Source of the DNA: an uncultured Pseudomonas sp.
GTDB taxonomy: Bacteria; Pseudomonadota; Gammaproteobacteria; Pseudomonadales; Pseudomonadaceae
Assembly (NCBI GenBank): GCA_943912755.1
Contig: CALTWF010000005.1
Coordinates: forward strand, 40,727 to 104,726
DNA length: 64,000 bases
Direction: 5' to 3'
Made by a program: the position numbers and the translations under genes. Position 1 is the stretch's first letter. Each line of letters starts with the position of its first letter. Below, piece after piece: positions 57,009 to 64,000 of the stretch. Under the pieces are notes generated by a model. The model was given only the letters and a program-made list of their open reading frames with translations, ran no database searches and was not told the DNA's origin.

Positions 57009-57632
57009 ATGGGACCCGTCGAGAGCTTCGCAACCCATCATCCGTTGTCACTGCTGGCCCTGAACGTATTCGGCGACCAGCTCGGCCTGCCAGTGCCGTC
57101 CTATCCGTCGCTGGTGCTGGCAGGAGCCTTCGCCAGCGAGCAGGGCTCGCCGGATCCCGTGCTGATCGTCGCGTTGGCAATGCTCTGCTGCCTGCTGGCC
57201 GACAGCCTCTGGTACTTCCTCGGCGCACGCTTCGGCGACGCCCTCAGCCACCGGATCGGGCGCAGCTCGCCAAGGATGAGTTCCGCCCTGGCCCGAGGAC
57301 GAAAAGCCTATCTGCGGCATGGGCCGGTGGTGCTGGTGTTCGCCAGGTTCATTCCGGGAGCGGGCGCGGTTTCCACCTTGCTGGCGGGGCAGATCGGCAT
57401 GCCCAGGACGCACTTCGTTGCCTGCAGCCTGCTGGGTTCGATGCTCTGGAGCGGCAGTGCACTCACCCTGGGTGCGGCCTTCGGCGGCGCGATCCTGCAC
57501 GCCTTCGACAGCCTCAAGGAGTACCTGGAGCTCGGTCTGGCGACGCTGGGGGCTGGAGTCCTGGCCTTGCTGGTTTTCCGGGTAGCGCCTTCAGCGCTGA
57601 GGCATGCCATGGGGCGGCCGCTCAGCCGCTAG
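57009..57632 (+). CDS. DedA-family membrane protein
   Basis: A 207-residue protein with five or six hydrophobic helices and the DedA/VTT core: LGLPVPSYPSLVLAGAFAS near the start (re-entrant loop) and FARFIPGAGAVSTLLAGQIGMPRTHFVACSLLGSMLW. DedA proteins act in membrane homeostasis and lipid or undecaprenyl-phosphate transport. GGAGGTG gives a good ribosome site for ATG 57009. It is in a probable operon with the MFS_3 gene upstream and DoxX downstream. Confidence 0.87.
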   Translation: MGPVESFATHHPLSLLALNVFGDQLGLPVPSYPSLVLAGAFASEQGSPDPVLIVALAMLCCLLADSLWYFLGARFGDALSHRIGRSSPRMSSALARGRKAYLRHGPVVLVFARFIPGAGAVSTLLAGQIGMPRTHFVACSLLGSMLWSGSALTLGAAFGGAILHAFDSLKEYLELGLATLGAGVLALLVFRVAPSALRHAMGRPLSR

Positions 57633-57671
57633 CTATCGACACTTCCACTTCTCGAAACAAGGACTCATCGA

Positions 57672-58106
57672 ATGGACATGCAACGCATCGCAAAAACCTG
57701 GGCAGACCTCTCGCTGCCCCTCGGCCTTCTGTTCCTGCGGGTTTCGGCGGCCGTGCTACTGCTGCTGATCCATGGCCTGCCAAAGCTGCTGGACTGGAGC
57801 GTCGAGCTGCAGCGAATCGAGGATCCGTTTGGACTGGGGGCAACACTCACCCTGGCGATGGCCGTGTTTGCCGAGGTGATTTGTCCGGTGTTGCTGATCC
57901 TGGGCGTCTTTGCCCGACTGGCTTGCCTGCCGGTACTGGCAGTACTGGGTGTGGCGCTGGTGGTGGTACATCCCGAGTGGACACTGGGAGAGGCGCAGTT
58001 TGCGTGGCTGTTCGCCGTGCTGTACGCAGGGTTGGCCATTACGGGGCCCGGGGACTGGGTCGTCAGGCTGCCCAGGACACGGCATCAATCCATGCAGGCT
58101 TCCTGA
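57672..58106 (+). CDS. DoxX-family membrane protein
   Basis: A 144-residue protein with four helices and the DoxX pattern: GLLFLRVSAAVLLLLIHGLPKLLDW, then EVICPVLLILGVFARLACLPVLAVLGVALVVVH. DoxX proteins sit in the inner membrane, are often near oxidoreductases or redox stress genes, and have no settled role. AAGGA precedes the ATG at 57672. Third gene of the MFS_3-DedA-DoxX set. Confidence 0.85.
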   Translation: MDMQRIAKTWADLSLPLGLLFLRVSAAVLLLLIHGLPKLLDWSVELQRIEDPFGLGATLTLAMAVFAEVICPVLLILGVFARLACLPVLAVLGVALVVVHPEWTLGEAQFAWLFAVLYAGLAITGPGDWVVRLPRTRHQSMQAS

Positions 58107-58222
58107 GGTTCCTTGAGGGAAAATGGCACCCGGCATTGGCATTGCCTTGATGGCATCGCCCCGGTTCCAGCTTGAGCGAGTGGGCTCGTCCGCGACAAAA
58201 TGGCGCTGCATTGAACTTTTAC

Positions 58223-58243
58223 AGGCCGCCTCGAATGCGGCCT
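58223..58243. terminator. Small hairpin between DoxX and DUF2946-like genes
   Basis: AGGCCGC (58223-58229) and GCGGCCT (58237-58243) with a 7-base loop, about 117 bases past the DoxX stop. There is no U-run after it, so this is a weak terminator candidate. Confidence 0.35.
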
Positions 58244-58260
58244 AATGCGCAGCACACTCC

Positions 58261-58677
58261 ATGGGGCGGTCTATGCTGTCACGCGTTCGCACTCACCTCT
58301 GCCTGCTCGCTTGCCTTGCGGTGTTGTTCAACCTGCTGGTGATGCCGCTCGACCGTTCCTTGCGTACCCCGGCTGTCGATCAGTCCCTGATACTCGGCAG
58401 TTTCTGTAGCCTGCATGGCCTGCAGAGCCTGCCCAAATCGCTGCTGGAACAACTCAGGCTCGACCCGTCAGAACTCTCCGACCATGGCGACGGCAAGCTG
58501 CAAGCCGGCGATTGCTGCTGCGGTCACGCCGGTCAGGCGCTGCTCGCCGGCGATTACTTCAAGCATCTGTTCCCGCGCTTCTGGCCCGCCGAACAGCTGT
58601 CCGGCCATGTGCCAACCTTGCGGCTGCCGCGTGAGCAGTGGCCCAATCTCAATCCCCGCGCCTCTCCCCTGGCCTGA
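58261..58677 (+). CDS. DUF2946-like Cys/His-rich exported protein
   Basis: A 138-residue protein with an N-terminal hydrophobic helix (THLCLLACLAVLFNLLVMPL) and metal-ligand-like residues: SFCSLHG and a DCCCGHAG cluster (about 80-87). This layout fits DUF2946, proteins often placed next to TonB-dependent copper receptors such as OprC. Start at 58261 or ATG 58273 (better GGGGCGG spacing); both give the same protein core. A TonB-dependent receptor gene follows after 77 bp, supporting a metal-related pair. The family call is moderate; metal identity is inference. Confidence 0.65.
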   Translation: MGRSMLSRVRTHLCLLACLAVLFNLLVMPLDRSLRTPAVDQSLILGSFCSLHGLQSLPKSLLEQLRLDPSELSDHGDGKLQAGDCCCGHAGQALLAGDYFKHLFPRFWPAEQLSGHVPTLRLPREQWPNLNPRASPLA

Positions 58678-58754
58678 TTTGTCGACTACTCCCCGGTCCC
58701 GCGCACGACGCGCGTGATGACCGTGCCCGACTTTTTAGCCAGGAAGCCTTGTCC

Positions 58755-60815
58755 ATGCCTGTGTTCCGTAACACTGCACGTGTCGTATTGCCCGTGCTCG
58801 TCCTTTCCTGTGTTTCCAGCCTGAGCCCGCTGTCCCGGGCCATCGCGCAAACGCTGTCCAGCGATAACTCCACCCTGACGCTTGGCGCCGTCACCGTCAG
58901 TGGCAGCAGCAGCGGCCCGTTGGCCACCCGCAGTGTGCTGAGTTCGGTGGATATCCTCGGCGGCGACATCGTCGAGAAGATGCCCGTGGCCTACAGCTGG
59001 GAGCTGTTTCGCCGCGCACCGGGCGTCATGCTCACCGAGTTCAACCAGGGCACCACCTCCGGTAAGCTGTCGTTTCGCGGCTTCAACGGCGAGGGTGAAG
59101 TCAATGCGGTAAAACTGCTGATCGACGGCATCCCCAGCAACACCAACGACGGCAACATGCCCTTCATCGACTCGGTGTTCCCCATGGACATCGACAGCAT
59201 CGAGGTGGTGCGCGGCACCAGCGACCCGCGCTATGGCCTGAATAACATCGCCGGCAACGTCAACATCAATACCCGCACCGGCGGCGACTACAACAAGGTC
59301 CGCCTGCGCTACGGCAGCTTCAACACCCGCGAGGTGCAGTTGGCCAAGGGCATCGAGACCAGCAACTGGACGCAGAACTACTTCTTCGCCCGCCAGCAGG
59401 TCGATGGCTATCGCGACCATGCCGATACCGAGCGCTACAGCTTCGCCGGCAAGTGGTTCTACACCCCCGACGATGGCAGCTTCCGCCTCGGCCTGAGCGC
59501 CCGTCACTACGAGTCCGAGGCGCAGGAGGCCGGCTACCTGACCGAGGACGACGCCCGCCACCATCCGCGCATGAGCAATGACTACAACGCCACGGACAAG
59601 GGTACGCGGCGGATGAACCAGGTCAGCCTGCACTTCGACACCGACCTCGCCGACACCTTGTCGTGGTCGGCCAGGACCTACCTCAACACCTTCGACGATC
59701 GCCGCTGGACGCAGTACTGGCGCACCAGCTCGCAGCAGGAGCGCGATACCTACGAGGACCAGTACGGCGCCATCACTTCCCTGACCTGGCGCCCCCGGGT
59801 CGACTGGCTGCATGCCTTCGCCCTGGAGGGCGGCAGCGATGTGCAGAAGCAGCAGAACCGCAGCGAGCGCTATCGCACCGCGCAACGGGTACGCCAGGCG
59901 CAGACCCGCGACCAGGACTTCGACTTCAATACGGTGGGTGCCTATGTGCAGGCCGAAATCGAGCCGGTCGAGTCGCTGAAGATTGTCCCGGCCTGGCGCG
60001 TCGACAGGATCAGCGGCGACTTCACCAACCGGATGACCGGGCAGGACTACGACATCAACGACTATGGGCTGATCCGCCAGCCCAAGCTGAGCATCGTCTA
60101 CTCGCCCTGGACCTTCGCCAGCGTCTATGCCAACTGGGGGCGTACGTTCCAGGTCGGCACCGGGGCGGCGTCCTACAAAGTGCCGCCACGCAACGAGGAC
60201 CTCGACCCGTCGATCAACGAAGGCTGGGAAACCGGGGTCAAGTTCACCCCGGCGCGCTGGATCGATGGCCGCGTGGCCTACTGGCGCCAGGATGCGAGCG
60301 GCGAGGTCAGCCGTCGCCTCAACGATCCGAGCGGCGAGTCCGACAACGTCGGCGAGACCCGGCGCTGGGGCTACGACCTGCAGGTCAACCTGCACCCGGA
60401 CGAGCGTACCGAGGTGTGGATGTCCTATTCCTGGCAGTACTCGAAAATCCTCGAACCGAGCAGCGCGCTTCCGGGCAGCAAGGGCAAGGAAATCGACCAC
60501 GTACCGCACCACCTGTGGAACACCGGCATCAGCTACCAGGCCACACCGGCCCTGCAACTCACCGCCTGGGCCAACGGGCAGACCAACTACTACCTCGAAC
60601 GCGAGAACACCCAGGGCACCTACGGCGGCTACGTGCTGATGAACCTGGGGGCGACCTACACGCTCAGTGAGTCGGTAAGCGTGGATGTGCAACTGAAAAA
60701 CCTGACCAACCGTTACTACGAGTACGTCTGGTACGACCCGGATGGCGCCGACGCCTCGCTGCACTCACCAGGCGACGGCCGGGCGCTGTATGCGGGCCTG
60801 ACCGTCGATTTTTGA
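58755..60815 (+). CDS. TonB-dependent outer-membrane receptor
   Basis: A 686-residue receptor with a long signal peptide (1-32, ending SRAIAQ), a TonB-box-like LTLGAVTVSG, a plug domain (about 50-170; ELFRRAPGVMLTEFNQGTTSGKLSFRGFNGEGEVNAVKLLIDGIPSN, IEVVRGTSDPRYGLNNIAGNVNINTRTGG) and a 22-strand barrel ending in TVDF. The plug matches receptors for metal complexes or other small ligands; it lacks the Met-rich N-terminus of OprC. The partner gene upstream is DUF2946-like. AGGAAG lies eight bases before ATG 58755. The 3' end is convergent with a second TonB receptor, 7 bp apart. Confidence 0.87.
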   Translation: MPVFRNTARVVLPVLVLSCVSSLSPLSRAIAQTLSSDNSTLTLGAVTVSGSSSGPLATRSVLSSVDILGGDIVEKMPVAYSWELFRRAPGVMLTEFNQGTTSGKLSFRGFNGEGEVNAVKLLIDGIPSNTNDGNMPFIDSVFPMDIDSIEVVRGTSDPRYGLNNIAGNVNINTRTGGDYNKVRLRYGSFNTREVQLAKGIETSNWTQNYFFARQQVDGYRDHADTERYSFAGKWFYTPDDGSFRLGLSARHYESEAQEAGYLTEDDARHHPRMSNDYNATDKGTRRMNQVSLHFDTDLADTLSWSARTYLNTFDDRRWTQYWRTSSQQERDTYEDQYGAITSLTWRPRVDWLHAFALEGGSDVQKQQNRSERYRTAQRVRQAQTRDQDFDFNTVGAYVQAEIEPVESLKIVPAWRVDRISGDFTNRMTGQDYDINDYGLIRQPKLSIVYSPWTFASVYANWGRTFQVGTGAASYKVPPRNEDLDPSINEGWETGVKFTPARWIDGRVAYWRQDASGEVSRRLNDPSGESDNVGETRRWGYDLQVNLHPDERTEVWMSYSWQYSKILEPSSALPGSKGKEIDHVPHHLWNTGISYQATPALQLTAWANGQTNYYLERENTQGTYGGYVLMNLGATYTLSESVSVDVQLKNLTNRYYEYVWYDPDGADASLHSPGDGRALYAGLTVDF

Positions 60816-60822
60816 AGCTGGC

Positions 60823-62952
60823 TCAGAGGTCGTAGTTGACGCTGAACATCACGTTGCGCGGCTCGCCTGGCATGGCCCAATACCAGTCATAGGCGCGCTC
60901 GTAATATTTTTCGTCAAAGAGGTTGTTGACGTTCACGCCCAGCGTGACTTGCTCGCTGACCTTGTAGTGCGCCAGCAGGTCGACAGTGGTGTAGGACGGC
61001 AACTCGAAGCCGCTGTCGGTCGGGCTGCCGGAGCGGTCACCCACATAATTGACCGCGGCACCGATATCCGAACCGCGCAGCCAGCCGTCCTGGAACTCGT
61101 AGACACCCAGCAGGCTGCCGCTGTGCCTGGCGACACCCGCCAGGCGGCTGCCCTTGGGCATGTCCTGCTCGGCCTTGGTGGTCTCGGCATCGATATAGGC
61201 GTAGCTACCGATCAGGCGCAGCGCATCGGTGAGCTGCCCGGTGACCTGCAGATCGATGCCCTGGCTGCGCACCTGTTGCGAAGTACGGCTGTAGTTCGGG
61301 TCGATCGGGTCAGCGGAAAGAACGTTCTTCTTCTCGATGTGGAACGCGGCCAGGGTGGCATCCAGGCGACCATCGAACAGTTCCAGCTTGGTACCCGCCT
61401 CGTAGCCGATGCCTTCCTCCGGATCGAACGTCTGGCCGGTACGACTCAGGCCGCTGTTGGGTTTGAAGGTGGTGGAGACATTGCCGAACAGGCCGACCTG
61501 CGGCGTCAGCTGGTACAGCAGGCCAGCCCGGCCGGTCACTTCGTTGTGGGTTTGCCGGCTGTCGGTGCCACCAGGACGCTGGTTGTGGTTGTCCTGTTCG
61601 ACACGGTCCACGCGCATGCCCAGCACGCCGCGCAGGTTGTCGGTCAGCAGCAGTTGGTCCTGAAGATTGAGGGCGTAGTTCCTGGTCTGCTCGGTGTAGT
61701 CGGTACCGGTGTTGGCATCGCTCGGCTTGGCCTGACCATAGACGGGATGGTACGGATTGACCGCGTAGCTGTCCGGCGAGTTGCTGGAAGTGACCCGCTG
61801 GCTGAGGCGATAGTTTTCGTACTCGACGCCGATCAACAGCTGGTGCTCGATACTGCCGGTCTGCAATTTGCCCAGCAGCTCGGCCTGGCTGATGCTGTCG
61901 TGCCAGTCCATGTCGCGCTGTCGGTAGCGCCGCTGCAGCAGGCTGCTATCGGCACTGCTGAAACGCCGCGGCTCGGTGGCGGCACCATTGAGCAAGCCGC
62001 GTTTGTAGTGGCTGGCCAGACGCAGCTGCCAGTCATCATTGAGGTAATGCTCCAGGCGTACCTGCAGCAGGTCGTTGTCGTTGTCGATATGGCCGTCGTT
62101 GGGCTCGCCGTAGAAGGTCGAGCGCGAGGGGGCCGAGCGCCCGTCCTGCGGTACGACCAGGCCACGGTCGAAGACGCTGTTGTTGCGCACGAACTCGCTT
62201 TCGATCAGCAGGCGGGTGTCCGGGTTCAGCTGCCAGCTCAGGCTCGGAGCCACCAGGTATTTTTCGTTGCCGACGTGGTCGCGGAAGCTGCCATTGTTTT
62301 CAGAAACCACATTGAGGCGGCCAAGCAGATTGCGCTCCTCGTCCAGCGCACCGTTGACATCCATGGTGCCGCGGTAACGGTCCCAGCTACCGGCGCTGGC
62401 GGAGAAACGGGCAAAGGTATCGTCCTGTGGCTTCTTGCTCACCAGGTTGACCAGGCCACCCGGATCGCCGCGGCCATAGAGGCTGGAGGCCGGTCCCTTG
62501 AGCACCTCGACACGCTCCAGGGTGGCGCCGTCGGGACTGTTGGGATAGCCGCGGTTGGCGCTGAAACCATCGCGGTAGAACTCCGAAGTGGTAAGGCCCC
62601 GCACACTGTATTCATACAGGGTCAAACCACCGAAGTTGTTCTGCTTGGACACGCCACCGGCGTAATCCAGGGCGCGTTCGACGTTGGCACTGCCCAGGTC
62701 CTGCAGCACCTTGGCGGGTACCACGCTGATGGCCTGGGGGACTTCACGCAGCTCGCTGTCGGTCTTGGTCGCGGTAGCCGAGCGCGTGGCGCGATAGCCC
62801 ACAACCGGCCCTTCGGCGGTTTCCTGGTGATATTGCGCATCTACCACGGTGGCATCGAGCTCCAGCGTGGCGGCGGGTTGTGCAAGGCATGAGAAGCTGA
62901 GGAGACCGGCAGGAACACCACCGAGTCGGCTGAAGGTACGCAAGAGAACCAT
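60823..62952 (-). CDS. TonB-dependent siderophore receptor
   Basis: A 709-residue receptor of the siderophore branch (TIGR01783-like): signal peptide (about 1-24), TonB box LELDATVVDA (30-39), plug with REVPQAISVVPAKVLQDLGSANVERALDYAGGVS and RVEVLKGPASSLYGRGDPGGLVNLVSKKP, then the barrel ending in FSVNYDL. It takes up a ferric siderophore or metallophore across the outer membrane. The promoter side carries a dyad (62961-62977) that might bind Fur or Zur. No siderophore synthesis or sigma/anti-sigma genes are adjacent. Confidence 0.9.
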   Translation of the reverse strand: MVLLRTFSRLGGVPAGLLSFSCLAQPAATLELDATVVDAQYHQETAEGPVVGYRATRSATATKTDSELREVPQAISVVPAKVLQDLGSANVERALDYAGGVSKQNNFGGLTLYEYSVRGLTTSEFYRDGFSANRGYPNSPDGATLERVEVLKGPASSLYGRGDPGGLVNLVSKKPQDDTFARFSASAGSWDRYRGTMDVNGALDEERNLLGRLNVVSENNGSFRDHVGNEKYLVAPSLSWQLNPDTRLLIESEFVRNNSVFDRGLVVPQDGRSAPSRSTFYGEPNDGHIDNDNDLLQVRLEHYLNDDWQLRLASHYKRGLLNGAATEPRRFSSADSSLLQRRYRQRDMDWHDSISQAELLGKLQTGSIEHQLLIGVEYENYRLSQRVTSSNSPDSYAVNPYHPVYGQAKPSDANTGTDYTEQTRNYALNLQDQLLLTDNLRGVLGMRVDRVEQDNHNQRPGGTDSRQTHNEVTGRAGLLYQLTPQVGLFGNVSTTFKPNSGLSRTGQTFDPEEGIGYEAGTKLELFDGRLDATLAAFHIEKKNVLSADPIDPNYSRTSQQVRSQGIDLQVTGQLTDALRLIGSYAYIDAETTKAEQDMPKGSRLAGVARHSGSLLGVYEFQDGWLRGSDIGAAVNYVGDRSGSPTDSGFELPSYTTVDLLAHYKVSEQVTLGVNVNNLFDEKYYERAYDWYWAMPGEPRNVMFSVNYDL

Positions 62953-62960
62953 CCCGAAAT

Positions 62961-62977
62961 GTATTGTTATGTAATAC
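62961..62977. promoter_or_regulatory. Dyad upstream of the siderophore receptor gene
   Basis: GTATTGTTATGTAATAC has perfect 5-bp arms (GTATT / AATAC) and sits in a longer near-palindrome (AAAT...ATTT), 9 bp upstream of the receptor ATG. It resembles the Zur-like boxes at 46005 and 46487 only in part (shares TTGTTAT), so Zur or Fur binding is a guess. Confidence 0.4.
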
Positions 62978-63057
62978 TATTTCACTTATGCAGGATGTTA
63001 AACATTTCATTGAATGTTTTTATGCGGGGACGGCTGGGTACGGCAGGTATCGGTAGC

Positions 63058-63089
63058 ATCGCCTGGAGCCTGGGAGGGCTCCAGGCGAT
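63058..63089. other. Strong hairpin without U-run
   Basis: ATCGCCTGGAGCC and GGCTCCAGGCGAT form a perfect 13-bp stem with a 6-base loop. Neither side has a T-run, so it may be part of a structured RNA or a recombined terminator. Confidence 0.6.
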
Positions 63090-63501
63090 GTGGTGATTTC
63101 CGACAATAAAGTCTGTCATCTCAAGCACCCGGATTCCGGGGGGGTTAAGAGGCGTGCAGACAATTCTGTAAAGCTGTCACAGAGCGAGGAATCCTACGAT
63201 CTACGCAAAGCAGTGAACAATAAAGACTGTCATTACTTCCTATCTTATTGAAAATAAATGATTTTCCTAAATTTCACGGCCGGCCATACAGCTGGAAACG
63301 GAGAGTTGAACTGTTGCACCCAGTGAGGGCGTAGCCTGCCGCCCGGCCTGGTGCGTGGCCGGACTCCATCCCACCCAATCCCCTTCCCAATCTGAGTGAT
63401 GGCACGAAGCTTTCAATCTGAGATCTATGCGACCTATACTGGTTATGCATACAGATCATCCTGCGCGCCCCATCTCCCGTTTCAACAGATTGGAGCAAGT
63501 G

Positions 63502-63756
63502 ATGCCAACAACCGAGTTCATGGAGTTCAAGACCTTAGCTGACATCCAGGGTCACTTCGAAATCGCCCTCGATCTGCTGCTTAAGAAAGAGAATTTCAGT
63601 CATGGGGTGTGGCCCTACAAACTCTACCAATCTGAAGCAAGCTGCCAGTATGAAAAGCGTGGTAAGCGATGTGCTAAGGAGCACCAGAAAGGTTACGTTG
63701 TCGGAAGCGGAAGCACGATGCAACCGGATTACGTATTCAGCAGTGACGAGCGTTAG
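63502..63756 (+). CDS. Hypothetical small protein, accessory region
   Basis: An 84-residue protein I do not recognise. GGAG lies six bases before the ATG at 63502, which supports translation. Seen: an acidic/hydrophobic start (EFKTLADIQGHFEIALDLLLKKENF) and a Cys/His-rich middle (ASCQYEKRGKRCAKEHQKGYVV) that could bind zinc. The tail after GYVV looks unlike a folded domain, so the gene may be truncated. Codon use and lower GC than neighbours suggest acquired DNA. Confidence 0.5.
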   Translation: MPTTEFMEFKTLADIQGHFEIALDLLLKKENFSHGVWPYKLYQSEASCQYEKRGKRCAKEHQKGYVVGSGSTMQPDYVFSSDER

Positions 63757-63954
63757 GATGGCCTGGGCGATTCACACGTTGGTCCGAAGACATATCATCC
63801 GGTTCGATCAACACCACAACTAGCGGATCAGGACGATGTTACTTCGGCGCTAGATGTGCTGCGCCATGAGCCACCGGATTAATGCCTCCCAGAGTGGCTG
63901 GGCGCTGGCTCGAAAATAGCCCATGTGCCCGATTTGAGAGATTTCTTGCGGATT

Positions 63955-64000
63955 CCACGACACTTGGACACCCAGCCCACGCTCATTTGGACACTCGTTC
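63955..64000. mobile_element. Probable end of an IS21-family element
   Basis: Two units CCACG...CTTGGACACCC (from 63955) and CCACG...ATTTGGACACTC (from 63977) repeat at 22-23 bp, with TTGGACAC at 63964-63971 and 63987-63994. Multiple short terminal repeats containing TTGGACAC are typical of IS21-family ends recognised by IstA. The element continues past the window, so no transposase can be seen. The region 63757-63954 before it shows no gene. Confidence 0.45.

Larger units (their letters stand above)
62953..63501. other. AT-richer gene-poor stretch
   Basis: About 550 bp without a gene I can support. It holds the receptor promoter, a strong hairpin (63058-63089), and a 17-bp motif present twice with one mismatch: ACAATAAAGTCTGTCAT (63103-63119) and ACAATAAAGACTGTCAT (63217-63233), with a weaker third copy (gacaattctgtaaagctgtcac) between. 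Base composition drops relative to the rest of the window. Confidence 0.5.

Noticed and set aside
58686..60764. 692-codon minus-strand open frame
   Set aside because: Antisense shadow of the TonB receptor gene; Val/Gly/Ala-rich with no recognisable domain.
60949..62892. 647-codon plus-strand open frame
   Set aside because: Antisense shadow of the second TonB receptor; no ribosome site or motif.

Overview
The window looks like a chromosomal segment of a fluorescent Pseudomonas (P. putida / P. fluorescens-type). The basis is high GC, AGGAG-type ribosome sites, Pseudomonas REP palindromes, and gene blocks that I recall lying together in Pseudomonas genomes: purEK-LysR-aspA; pycAB-pycR-RpiR-zwf; GGDEF/EAL-uvrD; COG0523-DUF1826-COG0523 with folE2 and gamma-carbonic anhydrase; cls-cfa-lpd. 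This comes from memory of gene order, not from a search. The sequence carries sixteen exact TTATCCACA (DnaA-box) 9-mers, which fits a location near oriC, although oriC itself is not here.

Layout. 1-2.5 kb: 5' part of a large S-type pyocin-like bacteriocin (minus strand, cut by the window edge), then an MHS-type transporter. 4.3-8.2 kb: thioesterase, hexose-6-phosphate mutarotase, two small envelope proteins, purK and purE behind a leader with a strong hairpin. 8.4-13.8 kb: secreted zincin-like protein, LysR regulator, aspA, L-asparaginase and an AraC regulator (asparagine to aspartate to fumarate). 14-19.7 kb: a polyamine/acetylation neighbourhood with acetylpolyamine amidohydrolase, a polyamine-binding protein, and a MocR regulator divergent from a PaiB-GNAT-GNAT operon. 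19.7-22.3 kb: homocysteine S-methyltransferase divergent from a two-gene amino-acid ABC operon that lacks an ATPase. 22.4-24.1 kb: a HipA/HipB-like module in reversed order with three evenly spaced operators.

24.2-31.3 kb is central metabolism: two-subunit pyruvate carboxylase with its LysR regulator, and an RpiR regulator facing a glucose-6-phosphate dehydrogenase across a HexR-like operator. 31.3-43 kb is mostly housekeeping: a membrane GGDEF/EAL protein, UvrD, Tim44-like and SMI1-like proteins, a lipoprotein hydrolase, a CPA2 antiporter, a thioesterase, PdxY and DUF3301. 43-48 kb is a zinc-starvation island with two Zur-like boxes: a COG0523-DUF1826-COG0523 operon, a small secreted protein, zinc-independent FolE2 and a gamma-carbonic anhydrase. 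48-58 kb holds membrane-lipid genes (cls, cfa), lpd, a chemoreceptor, an MFS_3 exporter, DedA and DoxX.

58-64 kb is more accessory: a Cys/His-rich DUF2946-like protein, two convergent TonB-dependent receptors, an AT-richer stretch with an orphan small gene, and at the extreme right repeated TTGGACAC motifs that look like the end of an IS21-family element. No rRNA, tRNA or CRISPR array was seen.
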